The position numbers were made by a program, and so were the translations under genes. The notes below the pieces were generated by a model. It saw only the letters and a list, made by a program, of their open reading frames with translations, was not told the DNA's origin and did no database searches. This document shows positions 15,889 to 24,420 of a stretch of 64,000 nucleotides of DNA, in pieces. Source of the DNA: Pontibaca methylaminivorans (GTDB lineage Bacteria > Pseudomonadota > Alphaproteobacteria > Rhodobacterales > Rhodobacteraceae); assembly GCF_900156525.1 (NCBI RefSeq), contig NZ_FTPS01000001.1, positions 1,240,001-1,304,000 of the forward strand, given 5' to 3'. Position 1 is the first letter of the stretch, and each line of letters starts with the position of its first letter.

Positions 15889-17534
15889 CCAGACCATCCC
15901 TTACCCAGATCAACTGGCACAACCCGCTTACCCCTTGGGGCGCGAAGACCACCGATATCCCCACCATTGCAGCTCCCGACTGCAGCGAGGTTTGGGATGC
16001 CAATACCGAATACAAGGCAAAGACCTACAAGGTCGGCCGGCTCAAGCACTACATCATCTGGCCAAACCACGGCCAGAAAATCTGGGACCGGCTGCGCTGG
16101 TGGCCGACGCGGCGCAACCTGCTGCACGTCAGGGGCATCTATAACCGCAAGACACTTGCAGCCGAAAAGAAGATCCTCGACCGGCGACCAGTCTACTGGG
16201 CACTGTGCCTGCTGCTGATTGCCCTGGGGCCGTTCCTGTTCCCCGGCGCCATGTACAACACGCTGCTGTCGGCGGGCACGATCTTCTGCATTTTCGCTGC
16301 CGTCAACGTCTGCTGGACGCTGATCCTCGGCACTGCCAGCATCTTCAGCCTCGCGACCTATGCCGTGGTGGGCGTCTCGGCTTTCGTCACCACCTACGCT
16401 TCGATCCAGATCGGCCTCCCCTGGTTCACCCTGCCGATTCTCGGCGGGTTCCTGGGTCTCGCCATGGGTGGGCTGATCGCAATTCCAGCACTTCGGCTTG
16501 ACGGATTCTACTATGCGCTGCTGACGCTTGGCCTGAATGAACTGTGCCGGGTGTTCTTCACCACGTCGAAACAATTCGGCTCGGCGTCGGGGGGACTTTA
16601 CGGAGCGGACTCGTTCCTGCCCGCCTCGTGGTCGCCAGCGGCACAATCACTGCTATCCTATTACAGCGCCTTCGGCTTGCTGATCGCGGCCCTGTTCCTG
16701 TTCCGCTTCATCAATGGCAAGCGGCTCGGGCGGATCCTGCGGATGGCGCCTGAAAAGCGCGAGGCATTCGCCGCTACCTGCGGAGTCGACTACCGCACGG
16801 CACGGATCACGATCTTCGTCGTCACCTCGGCAGCGCTCGGCTTCATCGGCGGCTTCTATGCCACGCTCTATGGCGGCACGGCCTTCTCGATCTTCAGCTT
16901 CGAGACCGTGCTCCTCGGTCTTGCGATGGTAACGATCGGCGGTATCGGCAAGGCGGAGGGCGCAATCCTCGGCACACTGGTCGTGACCTTCCTGGATCGG
17001 GTGCTGATCAGCTGGGGACCGACGCGGATGTTCCTGATCGGCATCATCATGCTGGCTGTCGTATTGTTCCTCAACACCGGCTACTTCGGAATCAAGAAGC
17101 AGTTCAATGCCTGGCGTGACAAGAAACGCGGCGAATGGCGCTCCATGCGCACGGAAAAGGGCGGTGAGGCCCTGCCCGAAGAAGCGACCGAGCAGGACGA
17201 CAAGGACGTGCTCTACTTCCTGCGCTTCGACAAGATGCAGCGCGATTACCTGAAGACGCTGATTTGCCCCGAAATCATCGAGGAACACCGCCGTCAGCCC
17301 CTGGGGCAGCACAGCGCGGCGCTGGAACGACTGCTGATGTATTTCCGCCGTGCACCGATGGACGACAAATACGCGCTTCACCGCAATAGCGCGACGGGCA
17401 AGTTCAAGATCATCGCCTTCTCCGGCGAACGTGGGGTTTCGCCCCGGGTCGTCGAGGATCGCGAATACGACAGCATCGGCGACGGCTACCACGCCATCTT
17501 CATGCGCCGCGTGCATGACCTGCTGGAGAGCTGA
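15885..17534 (+). CDS. LivM-type permease fused to a dimethylformamidase small-subunit-like domain
   Basis: 549 residues, far longer than usual LivM permeases (about 300-420). Residues 1-98 are a soluble N-terminal extension (rich in Trp, Lys, Arg). About 99-395 hold the permease core, starting PVYWALCLLLIALGPFLF and ending MLAVVLFLNTGYFGIKKQ. Residues 439-549 are homologous to the separate small subunit encoded next: EEHRRQP versus AEHRRNP, ERLLMYF versus GRLLFYF, DDKYALHR versus EKQYALRR, and GYHAIFMRRVHDLLE versus GFHGIFLRKIKDLME. I counted about 26 identities over 60 positions plus 8 of 15 at the end. One open frame covers all parts, with no sign of a frameshift. The tail faces the cytoplasm if the topology is as in LivM, so it could dock the hydrolase at the pore. 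The fusion is seen; the docking is inference. Confidence 0.85.
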   Translation: MTRPSLTQINWHNPLTPWGAKTTDIPTIAAPDCSEVWDANTEYKAKTYKVGRLKHYIIWPNHGQKIWDRLRWWPTRRNLLHVRGIYNRKTLAAEKKILDRRPVYWALCLLLIALGPFLFPGAMYNTLLSAGTIFCIFAAVNVCWTLILGTASIFSLATYAVVGVSAFVTTYASIQIGLPWFTLPILGGFLGLAMGGLIAIPALRLDGFYYALLTLGLNELCRVFFTTSKQFGSASGGLYGADSFLPASWSPAAQSLLSYYSAFGLLIAALFLFRFINGKRLGRILRMAPEKREAFAATCGVDYRTARITIFVVTSAALGFIGGFYATLYGGTAFSIFSFETVLLGLAMVTIGGIGKAEGAILGTLVVTFLDRVLISWGPTRMFLIGIIMLAVVLFLNTGYFGIKKQFNAWRDKKRGEWRSMRTEKGGEALPEEATEQDDKDVLYFLRFDKMQRDYLKTLICPEIIEEHRRQPLGQHSAALERLLMYFRRAPMDDKYALHRNSATGKFKIIAFSGERGVSPRVVEDREYDSIGDGYHAIFMRRVHDLLES

Positions 17535-17535
17535 T

Positions 17536-17904
17536 ATGGACGACATGCCAATCATCCCCCGCGATGCCGGGGCCGACGTACGGGCCTATTTCGACGCCAG
17601 GACGCGGCAATACCTGAAGCATGTGATCAACGATGAGGTCATCGCGGAACACCGTCGCAATCCGCATGCGCAACACCGCAGCGAACCGCTTGGTCGACTG
17701 CTGTTCTATTTCAAGAACCTTCCGATCGAGAAACAGTACGCACTGCGCCGCACGACCAGCAGCACCTTTCGCATCACCACGATTCCGCGGCCGGGCCATG
17801 CCCCCGTCGAGGTCGACCCCACCGACTTCCCCGACCAGCTTGCCGGCTTCCATGGAATATTTTTACGTAAAATCAAAGACTTGATGGAAAATAACGATGG
17901 CTGA
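17536..17904 (+). CDS. dmfA1: N,N-dimethylformamidase small subunit
   Basis: 122 residues, close to the size of known dimethylformamidase small subunits (about 130). Helical protein with EVIAEHRRNP, LGRLLFYFKN, KQYALRR and the C-terminal FHGIFLRKIKDLME. In the characterised enzyme the small subunit has no catalytic residues and packs on the large one. The ATG follows the permease stop after one base, and the end overlaps the large-subunit start by 8 bp, a layout that fits equimolar production. A paralogous domain forms the tail of the permease immediately upstream, so one is probably a duplicate of the other. Confidence 0.82.
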   Translation: MDDMPIIPRDAGADVRAYFDARTRQYLKHVINDEVIAEHRRNPHAQHRSEPLGRLLFYFKNLPIEKQYALRRTTSSTFRITTIPRPGHAPVEVDPTDFPDQLAGFHGIFLRKIKDLMENNDG

Positions 17905-20221
17905 ACAGAAGATCTTCGGATATGCTGACCGGTTCTCGGTCAAGGAAGGCGAGCAGATCAGGTTCTATGTGAACTGCGATGGCTCGGACATCGCCGAGGC
18001 TCAGCTGGTGCGCCTCATCCACGGAGACGACAACCGCGACGATGGTCCCGGCTATATCGAGGAAGAAATTGCCCATCCGGCGAACGGTTCCTGGCAGGTG
18101 AAGAAACAGTTCACGCAGCTTGGCAATTTCCTCAAGGTGGACGATCCCGAGAACCGGCTCAAGGTCGACGGTTCGCTGTCGATGATGGCCTTCATCTGGC
18201 CGTCGATGCCGCAAAATGGCGTGCGCCAGACGATCATGGGCCGCTGGGACACCTGCACCAATGAAGGTTTCGCCTTGGGCATCAACCCGGAAGGTTATTT
18301 GCAGTTCTGGGTCGGTGACGGCAAGGAGGTCGATTATGTCACCGCGGAAATGCCACTGTTGAAACATGTCTGGTATGCGGTGGGCGTGAGCTTCGACGCA
18401 GGAACTGGCACCACAACACTTTACCAGGAAAGTGTACTGAACCGCTATAATTCGCTAATCGGTCCGGCGGTGCCCTATGATTATGCCAGCCATGTTCGAA
18501 CGAGGCTGCGTTTTCGCCAGTATAACCGACCCGACATCCCCTTCCTGATCGGCGGCGCACGTGACAATCATGTCCTGCGCGGCGATTTCGTCTCGGATCT
18601 TTACGCGGGCAAGATCGACCGGCCGTTCATCACCGATGCGGTCCTGCCGCGCGAGGCGATGGACCGGGTGCGCAAGGGCGAAGCGCCCGAACCAGGCGGA
18701 CTGCTGGCCTATTGGGACACGGCGGCCGGCTATACCGAGAACGGCATCGGCCATGACGTGGCTGAAACCGGACCATGGAAGCTGCATACCCGCGGCGTGA
18801 ACCATCCGATCCGCGGCATGACGGGCTGGAACTGGAACGGCAAGAACGACTGTTTCCGTCTTGCACCTGACGAATTCGGCGGGATCGAGTTCCACCCCGA
18901 CGCAATCACCGATTGCGCTTGGGATGAGACCCGGACGATCGAGATCCCGCATGGATTGAAGAGCGGCGCCTATGCGATCCGGCTGCGTGTCGGTCCGGGC
19001 CGGGGCATTGCCGAGGAATACATCGTCTTTATCGTGCGCCCCGCGCAACCAAAGGCCAGGCTTGCCTTTCTCGTGCCGCTGGCAAGCTATCTCGCCTATG
19101 GTAACGAGACGCTCAGCTTCGACGCCCAGATCGTGCAACCGATGACGGGCCAGCCACCGATCATCTCGGATGTCGAGATCGAGACCTATGAGCATCGCGA
19201 ATACGGATTGTCGACCTACAACCATTTCGAGGACGGTGCCGGGGTCTGCTTCAGTTCGTTAAAGCGGCCGCTCATCAACATGCGGCCGAAGTTCCGCAAT
19301 TCGTGGATGGGCGTGCCCTGGCAGTTTCCGGCGGATCTGTCGATCGTCGCCTGGCTTGAGCATTTCAATTACGACTGCGACTTCATTTCGGACCTCGACG
19401 TCCATCGCGAGGGAGTCGAAGCACTGGCACCTTACAAATGCGTGCTGACCGGCACTCATCCGGAATACGTCTCGGAAAGGATGCTCGATGCCCAGGAGGA
19501 TTTCGTCGCGCAGGGCGGGCGGCTGATCTATACCGGCGGCAACGGCTATTACTGGTGCGTGAATTTCGACCCCGAGGAAGATGCCGTGATGGAGGTGCGC
19601 AAGCTCGATAGCGGAATGCGGGCCTGGGCGGCAAAACCGGGCGAGCATTATCTGCAAACCACCGGCGAAAAGAGCGGCCTTTGGCGCAACCGGGGTCGCG
19701 CGCCGCAAAAGCTGCTGGGCGTCGGAATGATCGCCGAAGGGTTCGAGACCTGCGAAGCCTATCGCCGAATGCCTGACTCCTGGCATCGCACCGTGTCCTG
19801 GATCACCGAGGGCATTGACGGCGAACTGATCGGCGACGAGGGGCTGGCCTATGGCGCCGCCGCGGGGGTGGAGGTCGATCGCTATGACCTGTCCCTAGGC
19901 ACGCCCCCACATACCAAGATCATCGCGTCATCGGGCGGGCATACCGACAACTATGTGCTTGCGACCGAAGAGATCCTCTATGCTTATGCCGGGATGGTCG
20001 GGACGCTGGATTATCGTATCCGGGCGGATATGATCTTCTACACCAGTTGGAATCACGGCGCAGTGTTCAGTACAGGCTCGATCGCCTTCGGACAGGCGCT
20101 TCCCGCGAAGGGGTTCGAGGGAACAGCCTCGAAACTGTTGCGCAATGTGGTGGATGCCTTCATCAAGGATGGCCCCCTACCCGGTCAGAAATGGTCGCTT
20201 GAAGAAAAGCAGTGGCGCTGA
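17897..20221 (+). CDS. dmfA2: N,N-dimethylformamidase large (catalytic) subunit
   Basis: 774 residues, matching the roughly 760-residue catalytic subunit of dimethylformamidase, which hydrolyses dimethylformamide to formate and dimethylamine. Plan by eye: an N-terminal beta domain (1-90), a LamG/concanavalin-like domain (about 90-270, with FALGINPEGYLQFWVGDGKE), a linker, and a large C-terminal amidotransferase-like alpha/beta domain from about 385. The studied Paracoccus enzyme binds one iron through two Tyr and a Glu. Plausible counterparts here are Tyr398 or Tyr401, Tyr441 (LSTYNHFEDG) and Glu523 (THPEYVSE), but this needs an alignment. No signal peptide, so it is cytoplasmic. Last gene of the operon. 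It could act on other N-substituted formamides or amides. Confidence 0.85.
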   Translation: MAEQKIFGYADRFSVKEGEQIRFYVNCDGSDIAEAQLVRLIHGDDNRDDGPGYIEEEIAHPANGSWQVKKQFTQLGNFLKVDDPENRLKVDGSLSMMAFIWPSMPQNGVRQTIMGRWDTCTNEGFALGINPEGYLQFWVGDGKEVDYVTAEMPLLKHVWYAVGVSFDAGTGTTTLYQESVLNRYNSLIGPAVPYDYASHVRTRLRFRQYNRPDIPFLIGGARDNHVLRGDFVSDLYAGKIDRPFITDAVLPREAMDRVRKGEAPEPGGLLAYWDTAAGYTENGIGHDVAETGPWKLHTRGVNHPIRGMTGWNWNGKNDCFRLAPDEFGGIEFHPDAITDCAWDETRTIEIPHGLKSGAYAIRLRVGPGRGIAEEYIVFIVRPAQPKARLAFLVPLASYLAYGNETLSFDAQIVQPMTGQPPIISDVEIETYEHREYGLSTYNHFEDGAGVCFSSLKRPLINMRPKFRNSWMGVPWQFPADLSIVAWLEHFNYDCDFISDLDVHREGVEALAPYKCVLTGTHPEYVSERMLDAQEDFVAQGGRLIYTGGNGYYWCVNFDPEEDAVMEVRKLDSGMRAWAAKPGEHYLQTTGEKSGLWRNRGRAPQKLLGVGMIAEGFETCEAYRRMPDSWHRTVSWITEGIDGELIGDEGLAYGAAAGVEVDRYDLSLGTPPHTKIIASSGGHTDNYVLATEEILYAYAGMVGTLDYRIRADMIFYTSWNHGAVFSTGSIAFGQALPAKGFEGTASKLLRNVVDAFIKDGPLPGQKWSLEEKQWR

Positions 20222-20265
20222 ATCCGGGTGACAAAGCCAGCCTCGTGACCGGTGGAATATGGACC

Positions 20266-20291
20266 GAGAGGGGCCACCCTCAGCCCCTCTC
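20266..20291 (+). terminator. hairpin after the dimethylformamidase operon
   Basis: GAGAGGGGC (20266-20274) and GCCCCTCTC (20283-20291) form a perfect 9-bp GC-rich stem with an 8-nt loop, 45 bp after the dmfA2-like stop. No T-run follows, so it may be an imperfect intrinsic terminator or an mRNA 3' protector. It marks the apparent right end of the accessory block. Confidence 0.5.
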
Positions 20292-20465
20292 ATGTGGGTG
20301 GAAGGCGCGGCCCTGCGCACGTGGCCCCGGACCACCGATCCGCGGCGTCGGTCGCGATATGCTGGCATCCATCCAGATGTAGCCGCGCAGGGCGAAAACG
20401 CACCCATCATGTTCCGACGGAGTGCGGAGCAAGACTTCATAACGTTCTACAAATGCGCAAAACGC

Positions 20466-20493
20466 TTGCGGGTGCCATGGCGGGGTTTATATG
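20466..20493 (+). promoter_or_regulatory. candidate rimO promoter
   Basis: TTGCGG (20466-20471), 16 bp, then TATATG (20488-20493). If used, transcription would begin within a few bases of the favoured rimO ATG at 20501, giving a nearly leaderless message. The form resembles the candidate rimP and dnaK promoters in this window. Confidence 0.4.
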
Positions 20494-20500
20494 CAGCGCC

Positions 20501-21871
20501 ATGAGCATGAACCCCGCCGCCGAGCGCCCGGACCTTGCGCCGAGGCCGAAATCCCTCCGCACCGGGCGCCCGGGCCAGCCGAGGATCGGCATGGTCTCGC
20601 TCGGCTGCCCCAAGGCGCTGGTGGACAGCGAACGCATCCTGACCCGGCTGCGGGCCGAGGGCTACGGCATCTCGTCAGACTACGGCGGCGCCGACGCGGT
20701 GATCGTGAACACCTGCGGTTTTCTCGACAGCGCCAAGGCCGAATCGCTCGACGCGATCGGCGAGGCGCTGGCCGAGAACGGGCGCGTGATCGTGACCGGC
20801 TGCCTGGGCGCGGAGCCGGATTACATCCGCGCGCATCACCCGCGCATCCTCGCCGTGACGGGGCCGCATCAATACGAACAGGTGCTGGACGCGGTTCACG
20901 CCGTGGTGCCGCCGGACCCCGACCCCTTCATCGACCTTCTGCCGGCGGCCGGAGTCAGGCTCACGCCGCGCCATTACAGCTATCTGAAGATTTCCGAAGG
21001 CTGCAATCACAAGTGCCGCTTCTGCATCATTCCCGCAATGCGCGGCCCGCTTGCGAGCCGCCCGGAACGCGCCGTGCTGCGCGAGGCCGAAAAGCTGGTC
21101 GAAAGCGGCGTGCGCGAATTGCTGGTGATCTCGCAGGATACCTCGGCCTATGGCACCGACCGCAAGGATCGCGACGAGAAATTCCCCATTCTTGCGCTGG
21201 CCCGCGATCTTAGCACAATGGGGGCATGGGTGCGGCTTCATTATGTCTATCCCTACCCGTTCGTGCGCGATCTCGTGCCGCTGATGGCAGATCCAGACAA
21301 CGGGCTGCTTCCTTATCTCGACATTCCGTTCCAGCACGCGCATCCCGACACGTTGCGGCGCATGGCGCGGCCGGCGGCGGCGGCACGCACGCTCGATGAA
21401 ATCGCCGCTTGGCGCGCGATCTGCCCCGAGATCACCCTGCGCAGCACCTTCATCGTCGGCTATCCGGGCGAAACCGAAGAAGAGTTCCAGACCCTGCTCG
21501 ACTGGCTTTCCGAGGCGCAGCTCGACCGCGTGGGTTGTTTCCGCTATGAAAACGTCGCCGGCGCGCGCTCGAACGCGCTGCCCGGGCAGGTGCCGGAAGA
21601 GGTCAAGCAGGAGCGCTGGGAACGGTTCATGACCCGCGCCCGGGCGATCTCCGAAGCGCGGCTTGCCGCGCGGGTCGGGCGCAGCCTCGAGGTGATCGTC
21701 GATGCGGTGGACAGCGAGGGAGCGACCTGCCGCACCATGGCCGATGCCCCGGAGATCGACGGCAATCTGTTCATCGACGAGGGCTTCGAGCACCTTGTCC
21801 CCGGCGACATCGTCCGGGTGACGGTGGACGAAGCCGGCGATTACGATCTCTGGGGCCGGTTGACCGCCTGA
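20501..21871 (+). CDS. rimO: ribosomal protein S12 methylthiotransferase
   Basis: 456 residues from the ATG at 20501 ([15 protein letters not shown]). RimO adds a methylthio group to the conserved aspartate of ribosomal protein S12. N-terminal MTTase domain with [17 protein letters not shown] and [10 protein letters not shown]; radical SAM domain with the 4Fe-4S motif [23 protein letters not shown]; and a C-terminal TRAM domain. No strong ribosome-binding site precedes the start and a promoter-like element lies directly upstream, so it may be translated from a short leader. In-frame ATG codons at 20477 and 20453 are less likely. Composition returns here to the GC-rich background after the amide block. 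Confidence 0.93.
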   Translation: MSMNPAAERPDLAPRPKSLRTGRPGQPRIGMVSLGCPKALVDSERILTRLRAEGYGISSDYGGADAVIVNTCGFLDSAKAESLDAIGEALAENGRVIVTGCLGAEPDYIRAHHPRILAVTGPHQYEQVLDAVHAVVPPDPDPFIDLLPAAGVRLTPRHYSYLKISEGCNHKCRFCIIPAMRGPLASRPERAVLREAEKLVESGVRELLVISQDTSAYGTDRKDRDEKFPILALARDLSTMGAWVRLHYVYPYPFVRDLVPLMADPDNGLLPYLDIPFQHAHPDTLRRMARPAAAARTLDEIAAWRAICPEITLRSTFIVGYPGETEEEFQTLLDWLSEAQLDRVGCFRYENVAGARSNALPGQVPEEVKQERWERFMTRARAISEARLAARVGRSLEVIVDAVDSEGATCRTMADAPEIDGNLFIDEGFEHLVPGDIVRVTVDEAGDYDLWGRLTA

Positions 21872-22236
21872 CAGATCGCCCCGAGGGCCGTGTGGAATGC
21901 GCCTGAAAAACAGGCAGTTCCGACCGGGCTCTGGCGGAAAATGCCCCATGCATATGCAGGACAGCCCGGCAAAGGCGGATACCCGCCTATGCCCTCCGGT
22001 TGTGCTTACGTGACCGGAGCACCGTCTCACGTTGTGACTGGACTCGGCGATGTTGCACTGGGTAACATGAAGCAATGGCGGAGGGTGGTAAGAAGTTCCC
22101 CTTTGTTTGTTTCCTCCGTCAGATCACGTCGATTTACTTCCCTCCACAGGTAGATCACCGGCCGCATGAGCTTTTTGCTTATGCGGCTGGCCTGTGGCAT
22201 CCCACCATGGCAACGGCTGGGCTGCCCGGGGCGGGC
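21872..22236. other. 365-bp convergent intergenic region with hairpins
   Basis: Lies between rimO and the convergent M48 peptidase gene. It contains CTCCGGT (21994-22000)/ACCGGAG (22013-22019) and a stronger hairpin, GCCGCATGAGC (22161-22171) with GCTTATGCGGC (22177-22187), 11 pairs including one G-U and a five-T loop. Neither is followed by a T-run on either strand. The short open frames here have no recognisable protein features. A small RNA or factor-dependent terminators are possible but unproven. Confidence 0.5.
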
Positions 22237-22959
22237 TCAGCGTCTGAGGTCGGCCACGGTGCGGCGCACGATGTCCACCCTCGCGCTGTTGGGCGGATGG
22301 GTGCCGAGGAACCGGTCGCCCGGATCGCTGATGCGGCTGAAATATTCGGCGCCGACCAGCGGATCATAACCGGCGCGCCAGGTGATGATGGTGCCGAGCC
22401 GGTCGGCCTCCAGCTCGAAATCCTTGGAATAGCTCCGCGCGCCGATACCGGCGCCCAGCCGTGCCGCCGTCTCGACCGCCTGCGAACCGCCTCCGGTCAG
22501 GCTCGCGAGCCCGCCGAAAATCTCGGCCCCGAGCGAGGCATTCACCTGCTGGCGGTCAAGGTGGTGCGAAATATGATGCGCCGCCTCGTGCCCCATGACG
22601 AAGGCAAGCTCGTCCTCGTTCGCCACATCCCCGACCATGGCGACGGTAAAGGTCAGCACCGGGCGGCCATCGGTGGCGCGGCTCTGATAGGCGTTCGGGG
22701 GCTGGCGCGGATCGGGATCGACCCGGATGACGAAGTTGCAGTTCAGATCGGGCGACCGGCGCCGGCATTCCTGTTCGGCCACGGGGCGCACGCGCTCGAC
22801 CACGGTCGAAAAGTTCCGTGCCGCCTGTTCGGGCGTCGGAAGCCGGGGCTGCGCGGCACTTCCCGGCGCCGGCACGGGCGGCGCGGTCGCCATGTCGATA
22901 TCGCAGCCCGCGAGAGCGAGAACCGCGACCATGGCCGCGAGCACTCCTGTCAAGCGCAT
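22237..22959 (-). CDS. M48 family metallopeptidase lipoprotein
   Basis: 240 residues. N-terminal lipobox (AVLALAGCD, Cys19) predicts a lipid-anchored periplasmic protein. The zinc motif HEAAH occurs in FVMGHEAAHHISHHLDR, with the downstream ELEADRLG providing the third zinc ligand, as in M48 peptidases related to LoiP/YggG. Such enzymes act in outer-membrane and periplasmic protein quality control. The gene is a single unit convergent with rimO. Its small size is normal for the Rhodobacterales version. Confidence 0.9.
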   Translation of the reverse strand: MRLTGVLAAMVAVLALAGCDIDMATAPPVPAPGSAAQPRLPTPEQAARNFSTVVERVRPVAEQECRRRSPDLNCNFVIRVDPDPRQPPNAYQSRATDGRPVLTFTVAMVGDVANEDELAFVMGHEAAHHISHHLDRQQVNASLGAEIFGGLASLTGGGSQAVETAARLGAGIGARSYSKDFELEADRLGTIITWRAGYDPLVGAEYFSRISDPGDRFLGTHPPNSARVDIVRRTVADLRR

Positions 22960-23100
22960 GATGAATCCCTATCGTGGACCCGGACGCCAGCGCGTCCGTC
23001 GCGGGACATTAGCACAGCCGCCGCGCCGCGCCAGCCGGCAATGCGCGGGGTCCGCCGGCGCGCAGGATCACGCTTGCAACATGCCCCGGGCGGGCGCAGC

Positions 23101-23376
23101 ATGACTCCCATGTTCAGCATCGAGCACGAATTCGAGGCGACGGTGATCACGCTGGTGGACGAAGGCCCGCCGCCGCTGCAGGAGGACGTGGTGATCGACG
23201 CATTCGCCGACCGCGTCACGCTGCGCCAGTTCGACCCCGAGCGCCGGGCCATGGTAACGGTCACGATCTCGCCGGCGCAGTTGCGGGATCTGGCCGCGGC
23301 GATCGACCTGCCCGAGGGCGTCTATCATCTGGAGGCGCCCGCCGCGAAGGGGCCGTCGGGAAAACCGCCTGGCTAG
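23101..23376 (+). CDS. conserved hypothetical small protein
   Basis: 91 residues starting MTPMFSIEHEFEATVITLVD (a second ATG lies at 23110). A beta-rich acidic cytoplasmic protein ending QLRDLAAAIDLPEGVYHLE. I recognise this as a type of small unannotated protein common beside housekeeping genes in Rhodobacteraceae, but no function is known to me. Divergent from the M48 gene (141 bp) and convergent with the DUF167 gene (4 bp). Codon use matches its neighbours. Confidence 0.6.
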   Translation: MTPMFSIEHEFEATVITLVDEGPPPLQEDVVIDAFADRVTLRQFDPERRAMVTVTISPAQLRDLAAAIDLPEGVYHLEAPAAKGPSGKPPG

Positions 23377-23380
23377 GCAT

Positions 23381-23656
23381 TCATCCCGAGTATGAAATCA
23401 CCTTGTCGCGTCCCCGGTGCCCGCGCCGGATTTCAAGGCAGGAGGGGGCAACCCCCATGGCCTGCGCCAGCAGGCGCAGCACCGCCGCATTCGCCGCCCC
23501 GTCCGCCGGCGGAACCGTCACCGCTATGCGCACAAGGCCGCCCTCGCGCGTGACCGCGGCCTGCCGCGCGCCCGGTGTCACGCGAACGGCGATCTCGGCG
23601 CCCGGCCGCGCCAGATCGGAAAGGTCGGGAACATCCCGCAGTTTTGCCCGTGCCAT
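23381..23656 (-). CDS. DUF167 family protein (YggU-like)
   Basis: 91 residues from MARAKLRDVPDL. The VTPGARQAAVTREGG and VPPADGAANAAVLRLLA segments are diagnostic of DUF167/YggU, a small alpha/beta fold of unknown function often associated with YggT and membrane protein genes. A longer frame reaches 23812, but its extra 52 residues do not belong to the family and would overlap the divergent nitroreductase start, so the ATG at 23656 is used. Confidence 0.85.
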   Translation of the reverse strand: MARAKLRDVPDLSDLARPGAEIAVRVTPGARQAAVTREGGLVRIAVTVPPADGAANAAVLRLLAQAMGVAPSCLEIRRGHRGRDKVISYSG

Positions 23657-23805
23657 GGCCCGACCCTGCCAGAGCGTGCCGCGCGCCGCCAGCCCTGTCG
23701 CAGCGCCCGCATTTCCGGCGGCAACGACGTCGCACAAGGCCCGCGCCTTGATTCCCGGCGCTCTGGGGCCGAAATAGCGCCGGACAGCAACGAGAGGTTC
23801 GCACG

Positions 23806-24420
23806 ATGACATCCAGTGATCCCGGCAACGGCCCGGCCCGCACCACCGCCCTCAATCCGGAGGCGTTGGAGTTCCTCCTGACCCGGCGGTCGCGTCCGGT
23901 GCGAAGCCTGTCGCTGCCGGTGCCGGACCGCGCCGCGCTCGAAATGATCCTGACCGCCGCCGTGCGCAGCCCCGATCACGGCATGCTGGTTCCCTGGCGT
24001 TTCATCGTGCTGCAGGGCGGCGCCCTTCCCCGGCTTGCCCGTGCGGTGCAGGACCGCGGCGAATCGCTCGGGCTCGACCCGGGCCGGATCGACAAGGGCC
24101 GGCGCCAGTTCGACGAGGGCAATCTTGCGGTGGCGGTGATCGAGGTCCAGCGCGACTCGGAAAAGATTCCCCCGGTCGAACAGACCCGCTCCGCCTCGGC
24201 GGTGTGTCTGTCACTGCTGAACGCGGCGCTTGCGGCGGGCTGGGGCGCGAACTGGCTGACCGGCTGGGCGGCCCATGACGCCGATTTCGGGCGCGACGCG
24301 CTCGGCCTTGCGCCGAACGAAAGCATCGCCGGCTTCATCCATATCGGCACCGCGGGAAGCGTGCCGCCCGAGCGTTCCCGACCCGATATTTCCGAAATCA
24401 CCCGCTGGGTCGATGAATGA
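23806..24420 (+). CDS. nitroreductase family protein (YdjA-like)
   Basis: 204 residues. FMN-dependent nitroreductase fold: LLTRRSRPVRSL near the N-terminus, SPDHGMLVPWRF (YdjA/TdsD-like 'SP.HG..QPWRF' segment) and AGWGANWLTGWAAHD in the second half. Such enzymes reduce nitro groups, quinones or related electrophiles with NAD(P)H as a homodimer; the natural substrate is unknown. It overlaps the EI24 gene by 4 bp (ATGA), so both are probably co-expressed. Confidence 0.88.
   Translation: MTSSDPGNGPARTTALNPEALEFLLTRRSRPVRSLSLPVPDRAALEMILTAAVRSPDHGMLVPWRFIVLQGGALPRLARAVQDRGESLGLDPGRIDKGRRQFDEGNLAVAVIEVQRDSEKIPPVEQTRSASAVCLSLLNAALAAGWGANWLTGWAAHDADFGRDALGLAPNESIAGFIHIGTAGSVPPERSRPDISEITRWVDE

Noticed and set aside
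21890-22153. Small plus-strand frame of 87 codons after rimO
   Set aside because: No ribosome-binding site, unusual composition for the genome and no recognisable pattern.
23657-23812. N-terminal extension of the DUF167 protein by 52 residues
   Set aside because: The extra residues do not fit the family and overlap the divergent nitroreductase start.
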